Source: Deltaproteobacteria bacterium
GTDB lineage: Bacteria > Myxococcota_A > UBA9160 > SMWR01
Length of the DNA: 34,972 bases
Assembly: GCA_019310965.1 (NCBI GenBank)
Contig: JAFDDG010000040.1
Coordinates: 1 to 34,972, forward strand
Direction: 5' to 3'
Part shown: positions 1 to 9,552 of the stretch, piece after piece
Layout: each line of letters starts with the position of its first letter
How positions within the stretch are numbered: position 1 is the stretch's first letter
Made by a program: the position numbers and the translations under genes
The notes under the pieces: generated by a model
Seen by the model: only the letters and a program-made list of their open reading frames with translations
Databases searched by the model: none
Told to the model about the DNA's origin: nothing

Positions 1-2634
<2,634 letters not shown>

Positions 2635-2729
2635 CGGCGTGTTCGCTCCCGAGAGGCGAGAGACGGTGGGGGCGAGTTAGTGTACGGGAGCACATCCGGG
2701 CCGGCAAACCCCCGCCCCAGCGAACCTTT

Positions 2730-3719
2730 TCAGTCGAAAATGTAATCCAGGGGATTCACGGCCTTGCCGTTCAGCTCGACCGTGTAGTGCAGGTGCGGGC
2801 CGGTGCTGCGCCCGGAGTTGCCGAGTGAGGCGATCTTCTGGCCGCGCTCCACCCTCTCACCCTTCTTCACCGCGACTTCCCGGTTGTGTCCATAGTGTGT
2901 GCGAAGGCCGTAGCCGTGATCCAGGATCACCGCGTTGCCCATGGGGCCCTTCTTGCCCGCATAGACCACCTTGCCGTCAGCAGTCGCGATCACGTCGCTG
3001 CCCGCAGCGCCGGCGACGTCGATGCCGGCGTGAAACTGGCGCTTGCCAGTGAAGGGCGAGACCCGCGTGCCGAAGCGCGACGTCAACCAGCCCTGGGTCG
3101 GCCAGACCGCGGGCGACGACACCAGCTTCGTGCCCTTGTCCTCGAGTCCGGCCACGAGCTCTTCGAGCGAGAGCCGGCGTTGATCGGCGACGCGTGTCAG
3201 ACGCAGCGCCTCGATCTCGAGACGCACGGTGCGCTCGTCCTCGACGATGCGCGCGGCAGCGTCCGCAGGAGCCGCCTCTTCACCGCCCAGCGAGTCAAGC
3301 GGCGGCAGCTCGGCGGGCACGGCCTCGACGTCGATTCCACCGCCGGCGAGTCCCGAAAGATCGGCGCCCGCACCGGTCGGCATCACGTCGTCACCGGTGG
3401 CGGCCACCGAGCCCGGCAGATTTGCGATGATGCGCACCTTGCGCTCGAACTCTTCGACGCGCCGCAGGGCGGCACTCACCCCGGCGACCTTCTCGTCGAA
3501 GGACTCGATGGTGGCGCGCTGCTCGGCGTTCTCCACCCGCAGGCGCGCCAGCTCGGGATGCTCCACCCGCACGCGCACGTAGTCGACCAGGCCGAGCAGC
3601 GCGAGGGCGGCGACCAGCGCCGCAGCCTGACACGCGCGCCGCACGACGGTCTTGCGAACGTCGAAGCGCCGGATCGGTGCCGTCTCGTCGGCGACCACGA
3701 TGAGGGAATAGCGTTCCAT
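2730..3719 (-). CDS. Membrane-anchored M23 (LytM) family peptidoglycan endopeptidase
   Basis: This 329-residue protein has a short cytoplasmic N-terminus, one membrane segment at about 29-46, a periplasmic coiled-coil region rich in Glu and Arg (about 55-100 and 155-195) and a C-terminal M23 domain at about 205-329. The zinc ligands of the family are visible: H230 and D234 in FHAGIDVA, and the HLH pair at 309-311, with a further His in THYGH. It should therefore be an active metallopeptidase cleaving peptide cross-links in the envelope, rather than an inactive EnvC-like activator. GGGAG sits five bases before the ATG. It starts 15 bases after the FHA gene and precedes secA, suggesting one leftward operon. 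The exact substrate cannot be told from sequence. Confidence 0.93.
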   Translation of the reverse strand: MERYSLIVVADETAPIRRFDVRKTVVRRACQAAALVAALALLGLVDYVRVRVEHPELARLRVENAEQRATIESFDEKVAGVSAALRRVEEFERKVRIIANLPGSVAATGDDVMPTGAGADLSGLAGGGIDVEAVPAELPPLDSLGGEEAAPADAAARIVEDERTVRLEIEALRLTRVADQRRLSLEELVAGLEDKGTKLVSSPAVWPTQGWLTSRFGTRVSPFTGKRQFHAGIDVAGAAGSDVIATADGKVVYAGKKGPMGNAVILDHGYGLRTHYGHNREVAVKKGERVERGQKIASLGNSGRSTGPHLHYTVELNGKAVNPLDYIFD

Positions 3720-3734
3720 CGATTCTCCCGAACT

Positions 3735-4091
3735 TCAGCTCATCGACGGCAGGGCAATGCGCAGCCGCAGCTTGCCCAGCTGCAGCTCGTCACCGTCCGC
3801 CAGCCCCAGCCGTGCCTCGCGCACGCCGTTCACGCGCGTCCCATTCGTGCTGCCCAGGTCTTGCATGAAGAAACCGCTCTCGTCCCAGCCGATGGCGGCG
3901 TGCGCGCGTGAGATGGTCGGCTCCGCGATCACCACATCGGCGGTGCGCCCTCTGCCAATCACCATCCAATCCCGATCCACCGGCACTTCGAGCCCCTCGT
4001 AAAATCCGCGCAACACCAACACGGAGGCACCGGAGGGCACCGGACCCACCTCACGCCGTTGCGCCGCACTGGCCTGCCCTGTCTGTGTCAT
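3735..4091 (-). CDS. Small FHA-domain protein
   Basis: This is a 118-residue protein that is essentially one forkhead-associated domain, a module that binds phosphothreonine peptides. The hallmarks are present: IGRGRTAD at 45-52, ISRAHA at 60-65 and GSTNGTRVNG at 80-89. There is no membrane segment and no second domain, so it probably acts as a cytoplasmic adaptor reading Ser/Thr kinase signals. The frame is open for 45 more codons upstream, to 4226, but that part is unlike an FHA protein. I place the start at ATG 4091 on domain grounds, although no strong ribosome site is visible. It is followed 15 bases later by the M23 peptidase. No kinase or phosphatase gene is in the window. Confidence 0.85.
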   Translation of the reverse strand: MTQTGQASAAQRREVGPVPSGASVLVLRGFYEGLEVPVDRDWMVIGRGRTADVVIAEPTISRAHAAIGWDESGFFMQDLGSTNGTRVNGVREARLGLADGDELQLGKLRLRIALPSMS

Positions 4092-4111
4092 CGCCGTGAA
4101 ACCAAACGGGG

Positions 4112-4131
4112 ATTGTGACCGAGCGCACAAT
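4112..4131. repeat. Inverted repeat upstream of FHA gene
   Basis: ATTGTG and CACAAT are separated by eight bases, a perfect 6-bp inverted repeat. It lies 21 bases upstream of the FHA start codon, in the 149-base gap between recN and the FHA gene. Overlapping it is a second short repeat, GCGCA and TGCGC, at 4123-4136. It could be an operator for the FHA-M23-secA operon. Short repeats like this also arise by chance. Confidence 0.35.
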
Positions 4132-4240
4132 TGCGCGGACGGCGAACCCCCTGGGTGCATGAATCGGTGACTTGCCGCCTTGGCTTTACCACAGGAGCTG
4201 CCCCGCACCGGCAACTCGAAGTACAACCGGAGGCCCCGCC

Positions 4241-5947
4241 TCAGGAAATCGTCGGCGCCCGCTCCGCGATCAGCGCCCGGGCGTGCTTGCGGGTGGCCTC
4301 ACCGACCTTCTCCCCACCGGCCATCCGGGCGATCTCGTCCACCCGGGCGTCGCCCTCCACCCGGTGAATGGTGGCTCGGGTGCGCCCGCGACGGAGCTGC
4401 TTCTCCACCCGAAAGTGCACATTCGCGAAGGCGGCGATCTGGGGCAGGTGAGTGATACACAGCACCTGGTGGTGGGCCGCCAGGCGCGCCAGCGCGCGCC
4501 CCACGCGATCGGCGGCACGACCGCCGATCCCGGCATCGACCTCGTCGAAGACGAGCACCATGCCCCGCGCGTCGCCGCGCAGCGCCCCGCGAATCGCGAG
4601 TAGCACGCGGGAGAGCTCGCCCCCGGAGGCCACCTTGCGCAGCGGACGCAGGGGCTCACCGGCGTTGGCACTGAAGAGAAACTCCGCCGTCTCCGCCCCG
4701 TTCGGACCACACGGCAGGTCGCCGGCCGGAGCTGCGGGCTCGAGCCCGACCTCGAAGCGCGCCTGGGGCATGGCCAGCTCGCGCAGCTCATCCTGCACGC
4801 GCTTGGCGAGCTTGCGCGCCACCCGAGCGCGGCCCTTCGACAGCTCGGCGGCGCGCTCCACCAGCTCGGCAACGGCCCGGCCCCGCTCGGTCACGAGCTG
4901 CGCCTCGCGCTCGTCCGCGCCTTCGAGGCTCGCGAGCTGTTGCGCCGCTTCGTCGCGGAAACGCAGCACCTCCTCGACGCTTCCGCCGTACTTGCGCTGC
5001 AGCACCTCGATCTGATGCAGGCGTTCGTCGAGGCTGGCGAGTCGCGCTGGGTCGTCATCGACGCCGTCCAGATGACGCTCGAGCTCGGTGGCGACATCGC
5101 GCACCTCACTCGCCAGCGCGGCGATCCGTTCGGCGCTGGCTTCCAGACCGGGGTCGACACTGACCAGCCGTTCGACACGTTTGGCTGCGTCGGCGAGGCG
5201 ATCGGCGGCGCCGGCAGCGTCGCCGGCCAACGGGTCGCCGCTGAGGTCGGCCAACGCCAGCCCGCCCTCTTCGCGCAGCCGACCGGCGTGCGCGAGCCGC
5301 GAACGCTCGACCACGAGACCCTGCGCCTCCTCCACGTCGAGCTCCACCGCATCGATCTCCCGCACCTGGAAGCCGAGGAAATCGAGCGTGCGCTCGCGCT
5401 CCTGCGCTGCGGCGCGCAGCTCCGCAAGCTCCTCGTCGAGCCCCCGCACCCGTGCGTAGGCCTCGCCGACACGCGCGCGCAGATCCAGCAGCGTGCCCAT
5501 GCGATCGAGCAACCAGCCGTGCTCTTCCGATCGTCGCAGGGCCTGCGAATCGTGTTGACTCGACACCTCGATGCCGCCATCGAGCAACTCCGCCAGGGCC
5601 GTCAGTGGCAACAGCTGACCCGAGACCCGCGCACGTCCGCGTCCGCTGCGGGCCAGACTGCGCTGCACGATCAACTCGTGCTCCTCCCCCTCGAGCCCGC
5701 GCCCCATCAGCTCGGCTTCGAGCTCAGCGAGGCCGTCGGTGCGAAAGACCGCCTCGATGTCGGCCACGTCGCTGCCCTCGCGAATCGCGTCGGCGCTGCC
5801 CCGGCCACCGGCCAGCAGCGCCAGAGCGCCGAGCACGATCGACTTGCCGGCGCCCGTCTCACCCGTGAGCACGTTGAGACCCGGCCCGAACTCGAGCTCC
5901 GCCGCCTCGACGATCGCGAGGTTCTCGATGCGCAGCAATTCGATCAT
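4241..5947 (-). CDS. recN: DNA repair protein RecN
   Basis: RecN is an SMC-like ATPase that acts early in double-strand break repair and recombination. The 568 residues match the family length. The N-terminal ABC half begins MIELLRIENLAIVE and carries Walker A GETGAGKS at 29-36. A long coiled-coil region follows. The C-terminal half has the signature SGGELSRVLLAI near 440 and Walker B VLVFDEVDAGIGG near 464, then CITHLPQIAA. The start is the ATG at 5947, preceded by a GGTGGGG-type purine stretch. It lies 155 bases downstream of nadK on the same strand, the well-known nadK-recN arrangement. The intervening spacer contains unusual short repeats. Confidence 0.97.
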   Translation of the reverse strand: MIELLRIENLAIVEAAELEFGPGLNVLTGETGAGKSIVLGALALLAGGRGSADAIREGSDVADIEAVFRTDGLAELEAELMGRGLEGEEHELIVQRSLARSGRGRARVSGQLLPLTALAELLDGGIEVSSQHDSQALRRSEEHGWLLDRMGTLLDLRARVGEAYARVRGLDEELAELRAAAQERERTLDFLGFQVREIDAVELDVEEAQGLVVERSRLAHAGRLREEGGLALADLSGDPLAGDAAGAADRLADAAKRVERLVSVDPGLEASAERIAALASEVRDVATELERHLDGVDDDPARLASLDERLHQIEVLQRKYGGSVEEVLRFRDEAAQQLASLEGADEREAQLVTERGRAVAELVERAAELSKGRARVARKLAKRVQDELRELAMPQARFEVGLEPAAPAGDLPCGPNGAETAEFLFSANAGEPLRPLRKVASGGELSRVLLAIRGALRGDARGMVLVFDEVDAGIGGRAADRVGRALARLAAHHQVLCITHLPQIAAFANVHFRVEKQLRRGRTRATIHRVEGDARVDEIARMAGGEKVGEATRKHARALIAERAPTIS

Positions 5948-6004
5948 TCAGTGCTCACCCCACCTTCTTGATAGCGTCTTGCGGGCCCAACGGGAGACTG
6001 TGGA

Positions 6005-6046
6005 TGGGCCTGGTTGATTGGGCCTGGTAGTTTGGGCCTTCCGCTT
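6005..6046. repeat. Three-copy 14-bp imperfect tandem repeat
   Basis: Three consecutive 14-base units start at 6005, 6019 and 6033. The first two share TGGGCCTGGT and the third keeps TGGGCCT. They lie in the spacer between nadK and recN, within the presumed transcript, about 60 bases upstream of the recN start codon. Confidence 0.75.
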
Positions 6047-6098
6047 CGCGGCGGCCCCCCTCGCTGAACGCTATCGCTGTGATTGCTTCGCGGCGGCC
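6043..6098. repeat. Direct repeat of 14 bp in the nadK-recN spacer
   Basis: GCTTCGCGGCGGCC occurs at 6043-6056 and again exactly at 6085-6098, 42 bases apart, just downstream of the nadK stop. With the adjacent tandem units it makes most of this spacer repetitive. Confidence 0.75.
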
Positions 6099-6102
6099 AC
6101 GT

Positions 6103-6963
6103 CTATCTTTCTCCCCAACGCAGTTTCTTTCGCATCACTTCGAAGCGGTTGCGGCCGGGTGGCACCAGCAGGCGCGCCGGCTGCTCGCTGCGGCGCACCG
6201 ACACCACGTCCCCCTCTTCGAGAGCGCGACCCACCTGTCCATCGACGGTCAGGTGGACCTCGCCGCCACGCGAGGCCAGCACCGTCAGCTCGACCACGCT
6301 GCTGCCGGGCAGCACCAACGGACGTTGCGTCAAGGCGTGGGGGGAAATCGGCGTCAGCAGGATGGCGTCGAAAGTCGGCAGCAGAAGCGGACCGCCGGCC
6401 GACAGCGAGTACGCCGTCGAGCCGGTGGGAGTTGCAACGATCAGGCCGTCGGCGTGATACGTAGCCACCACTGCGCCGTCGGCCCGCGTTCGCAGATCGA
6501 CCATGCGCGAGAGCGCCGTATTCGACACCACCGCGTCGTTGAGCGCGGTGTAGGCGCCGAGCTCCTCGCCATCCCGGGCAACGCGCACGTCGAAACGCAT
6601 GCGCTCCTCGATCGGGAAGCGATCGTCGAGCACGGCGACGAGCGACGGGAAGAGCTCGTCGCGACCGGTCTCCACCAGGAAACCCAGGGTGCCGAGATTC
6701 ACCCCTAGAATCGGCACGTTCCGAAGGCCCACGGCCCGAGCCACCGCCAGCAAGGTGCCGTCGCCGCCCAGCACGACGATGAGGTCCACTTGGCGGGCCA
6801 GGTCGCTGCGCAGGTATGCGTCGGCGTGGGTCCAGCGCGCGGCCTCCGGATCCGGCAGCACAGCGAGGCCGCGGTCACGGAGCCACTTCTCGAGCTCGCG
6901 CACGAGATCCGCGAGCTCGAGCTCGCCGGGTTTTACACAGATGCCAACCGACTGAACATTCAT
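6103..6963 (-). CDS. nadK: NAD kinase
   Basis: This enzyme phosphorylates NAD to NADP using ATP or polyphosphate. The chosen reading is 286 residues, normal for the family. It contains the catalytic GGDGT loop at 66-70, the LGFL segment after it, the N-D pair in ALNDAVVS near 141-147 and the TPTGSTAYSLSAGGP motif near 178-192, all characteristic of NadK. The frame is open to another ATG at 6987, which would add eight residues and overlap the possible upstream start of rarA. I prefer the ATG at 6963 because the conserved fold begins immediately after it. The only Shine-Dalgarno-like purines abut the codon, so the start is uncertain. It is divergent from rarA and co-directional with recN. Confidence 0.95.
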   Translation of the reverse strand: MNVQSVGICVKPGELELADLVRELEKWLRDRGLAVLPDPEAARWTHADAYLRSDLARQVDLIVVLGGDGTLLAVARAVGLRNVPILGVNLGTLGFLVETGRDELFPSLVAVLDDRFPIEERMRFDVRVARDGEELGAYTALNDAVVSNTALSRMVDLRTRADGAVVATYHADGLIVATPTGSTAYSLSAGGPLLLPTFDAILLTPISPHALTQRPLVLPGSSVVELTVLASRGGEVHLTVDGQVGRALEEGDVVSVRRSEQPARLLVPPGRNRFEVMRKKLRWGER

Positions 6964-7012
6964 CCTTCGTGCGCCGTCGCCGGTCATGATCCCACGTTGC
7001 TACGCTCGGCGC

Positions 7013-8362
7013 ATGCCCCCCGAGGACTCCCTCGAGCTCTTTCCCGAGCCGGAGCCCGAGCCGCACGCTTTCGACCCCCGCGCGCCCCTGGCCGAGCGCA
7101 TGCGGCCGCGCGACATCGACGAGGTGATCGGGCAAAGCGAGCTCATCGGCCCGGAGGGGCCCCTGCGCGCGCTGGCCGAGAGCGGTGAGCTCCCGTCGCT
7201 GATCCTCTGGGGCCCGCCGGGCTGCGGAAAGACCACCCTGGCGCGCCTATTGGCCCGAGCCGCGAAGCTCCGGGTGGAGAGCCTCTCCGCGGTCATGGCC
7301 GGTGTGAAGGAGATTCGCGCGGCGATCGAGCGAGCGCGGCGCGAGCGCGCGGTGCGAGGCGGCACCGCGCTCTTTCTCGATGAGCTGCATCGCCTGAACC
7401 GCGCGCAGCAGGACGCGCTGCTGCCCCACGTGGAGGCAGGCACTGTCACGCTGATCGGCGCGACCACGGAGAACCCATCCTTCGAGGTCAACGCACCGCT
7501 GCTCTCCCGTTGCCGCGTCTACACCCTCTCGCGCCTGGCCGAGCCGGAGTTGGCCGCGCTGGTGGAGCGCGCGGCCGGCGATACGGAGCGCGGCAGCGGC
7601 GGGCAACCCCTCGCCGAGGGCGTATCCGCGGCCATCGCCCACGCCGCGGACGGCGATGCCAGGCGTGCGCTCTCACTGCTCGAGGCAGCGACCTCACTGC
7701 ATCGCTCACGGGCGCCGGGCACCACGCCACTTTCGCTCGACACGCTGCGCGAAGCCGCCGGGCAGCGGCTGTTGCTGCACGACCGCGACCGCGAGGAGCA
7801 CTACAACGTCGCCTCCGCGTTCATCAAGAGCCTGCGCGCCAGCGACCCGGACGCCGCGCTCTACTGGGCTGCCCGCATGCTCGAGGCGGGCGACGACCCG
7901 CTCTTCCTGTGCCGGCGCATGTTGATCTTCGCGTCGGAGGACATCGGCAACGCCGACCCCCAGGCCATCACCCTGGCGACTTCGGCCTACCAGGCGGTCG
8001 AGCGCATCGGCATGCCGGAGGGTCGCATTCCGATCGGCCAGGCGGTCACCTACCTGGCCTGCGCACCCAAGAGCAACGCCGCCTACCGCGCCATCGACGC
8101 GGCCCTCGAGGAGACACGCCGCACCGGCTCGCTACCGGTCCCCCACCACCTGCGCAACGCGCCGACAGCACTCATGCGGGAGCTCGGCTATGGACGCGAT
8201 TACAGCTACCCCCACGACGCACCCGACCAGTTCGTAGCAGCTCGCAACCTGCCGGACGATCTGCGCGACACCCGCTACTACCACCCCAACGACATCGGCC
8301 AGGAAGCGGAGATCTCCGCCCGCCTCGCAGCCTGGCGCGCACGCCGTGACCGCGACACGTGA
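7013..8362 (+). CDS. rarA: Replication-associated recombination AAA+ ATPase RarA (MgsA)
   Basis: RarA acts at stalled replication forks and is related to the clamp-loader ATPases. The 449 residues contain the RPRDIDEVIGQ box at 31-41, Walker A GPPGCGKT at 67-74, Walker B FLDELHR at 121-127, sensor 1 GATTENPS at 149-156 and the SRCRVY arginine-finger segment at 165-170. The C-terminal MgsA tetramerisation region follows, with EDIGNADP and the H-LRNAPT segment. An in-frame ATG at 6986 would add nine residues, but it overlaps the alternative nadK start. I chose ATG 7013. There is no clear ribosome site for either. The gene is divergent from nadK with a spacer of about 50 bases, which must hold both promoters. 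Confidence 0.95.
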   Translation: MPPEDSLELFPEPEPEPHAFDPRAPLAERMRPRDIDEVIGQSELIGPEGPLRALAESGELPSLILWGPPGCGKTTLARLLARAAKLRVESLSAVMAGVKEIRAAIERARRERAVRGGTALFLDELHRLNRAQQDALLPHVEAGTVTLIGATTENPSFEVNAPLLSRCRVYTLSRLAEPELAALVERAAGDTERGSGGQPLAEGVSAAIAHAADGDARRALSLLEAATSLHRSRAPGTTPLSLDTLREAAGQRLLLHDRDREEHYNVASAFIKSLRASDPDAALYWAARMLEAGDDPLFLCRRMLIFASEDIGNADPQAITLATSAYQAVERIGMPEGRIPIGQAVTYLACAPKSNAAYRAIDAALEETRRTGSLPVPHHLRNAPTALMRELGYGRDYSYPHDAPDQFVAARNLPDDLRDTRYYHPNDIGQEAEISARLAAWRARRDRDT

Positions 8363-8437
8363 CGGCACGCGCCGCGCTGCGACCCGATGGGCACGGCAGT
8401 GGCCAGGCGTCCATGCACCGGTGGTTCAGCAGCCCCG

Positions 8438-9424
8438 TTACAGCCAGCGTTCTGGCGCCAGGGCCTCGAGCTGGAAGAGCACGTCGCCCTTGCCCTCCCC
8501 CACGGGCCAGCTCGCCACGAGACGGCCGGCCTCGATGTCGTAGTGGGCGATGCGACTCGGCGCCAGCGCGTGGTGCCAGCGGATCCAGTAGCCGAACTCC
8601 CTCCAGCGGCTGCGCCGCAGGGCGCTGAAGGCCACGAAACAACGCCCCAGCGCAGACGGGTCGCCACAAAGGCCCCGGCACCAGCCGAGCTGTCCGAGCC
8701 CCGGGGTCAGGGGCGCCAAGGCCACGCTGCGCTCGACCCGGCGGCGCTGCGGATCCACGAACACCAGATGCCCATTCGTGGTCGTGAAGACGAGGCGTCC
8801 GTCGATCCAGCGGCCATCGTGGGGCATGCCGACGTCGAGCGCGACGCCGGGCCCAGCGGCGCTGATCGGCACGGCGTCCGACGAGCGCAGCTGGGTGGCC
8901 CAGAGCACATCCTCCAGCACGAAGAGGTGATTCACGTGACGGCGGTGCGGCTTGGTGTCGGCGACGCGACGATAGTCGCATGCCGGGTCGATCGAGCGTG
9001 CGCCGGACTCGCCTTCCAGCAGATCCCAGCGCTCGCGCAGGCTGCCCTCGAAGTCGATCCAGTCGACGGTTTCGAGTCCGGTGTTCGCCACCGCCAAGCC
9101 ACCCTGCCACGGCAGACAGTGATGCAGATCGTTGAACCCGGGCAACGTGATGCGCGCACTCGGTTCCCGCGGTGGCCAGCTGTCGAAGCCGAGGATCTCG
9201 CCGAACGAACACACCCAGAGGCGCCCGCCCACAAAGCAGAACCCTGTGAACTGCAGCTTCTGCGGAGCACCGTACAACCCCGCCGGCGGCGTGTACTCGG
9301 TGCGGTGCACCACCTGCCCGCTCTTGACGTCGAGGATACCCAGCACTCCGGCGACGCCGCGCTCGTCCGCCGCCCCGGGTGCCGCCCCGCTGAAGAGGAT
9401 CTGCACGCCGCAAAGCAATAGCAC
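8438..9424 (-). CDS. Unrecognised beta-propeller-like protein with conserved His motifs
   Basis: This is a 328-residue protein read from the GTG at 9424, the first usable start in a region with no ATG. I cannot name its family. It shows repeated strand patterns ending in Asp-type turns (GILDVKSGQVVHR, DWIDFEGSLRERW, VFVDPQRRRVERS, HYDIEAGRLVASW), as in a beta propeller. Distinctive motifs recur about once per blade: NDLHH at 98-102, KPHRRHVNH at 158-166, PHDG at 201-204 and GWCRGL at 247-252. The His residues suggest a metal site. The first 18 residues are hydrophobic and could be a signal peptide or a first strand. The frame stays open far upstream, so the start is uncertain. It is divergent from the membrane protein and sugar genes and convergent with rarA, and probably belongs with the former. 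Confidence 0.75.
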   Translation of the reverse strand: MLLLCGVQILFSGAAPGAADERGVAGVLGILDVKSGQVVHRTEYTPPAGLYGAPQKLQFTGFCFVGGRLWVCSFGEILGFDSWPPREPSARITLPGFNDLHHCLPWQGGLAVANTGLETVDWIDFEGSLRERWDLLEGESGARSIDPACDYRRVADTKPHRRHVNHLFVLEDVLWATQLRSSDAVPISAAGPGVALDVGMPHDGRWIDGRLVFTTTNGHLVFVDPQRRRVERSVALAPLTPGLGQLGWCRGLCGDPSALGRCFVAFSALRRSRWREFGYWIRWHHALAPSRIAHYDIEAGRLVASWPVGEGKGDVLFQLEALAPERWL

Positions 9425-9514
9425 CGCCCGCGGGGGCCAGCGGGTGTGAAGCAGATCACACCCCCCGCAGCCCTGGACGTGAAATCCTGTATCCGAGTTC
9501 GGAACGGGGGACTC

Positions 9515-9552
9515 GGGGCCGGGAGCTGACTGGCAGGCATGCTCCCGGCTCC
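9515..9552 (+). promoter_or_regulatory. Strong stem-loop over the start codon of the membrane protein gene
   Basis: GCCGGGAGC at 9518-9526 is perfectly complementary to GCTCCCGGC at 9541-9549. Pairing extends outward through one G-U pair to a 12-bp stem (9515-9526 with 9541-9552) around a 14-base loop. The ATG at 9539 lies at the 3' edge of the loop and the GGGAG upstream of it is inside the stem, so translation could be controlled. As DNA it could also be an operator between the divergent genes. A weaker repeat, CCGAGT and ACTCGG, lies just upstream at 9493-9516. Confidence 0.5.
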
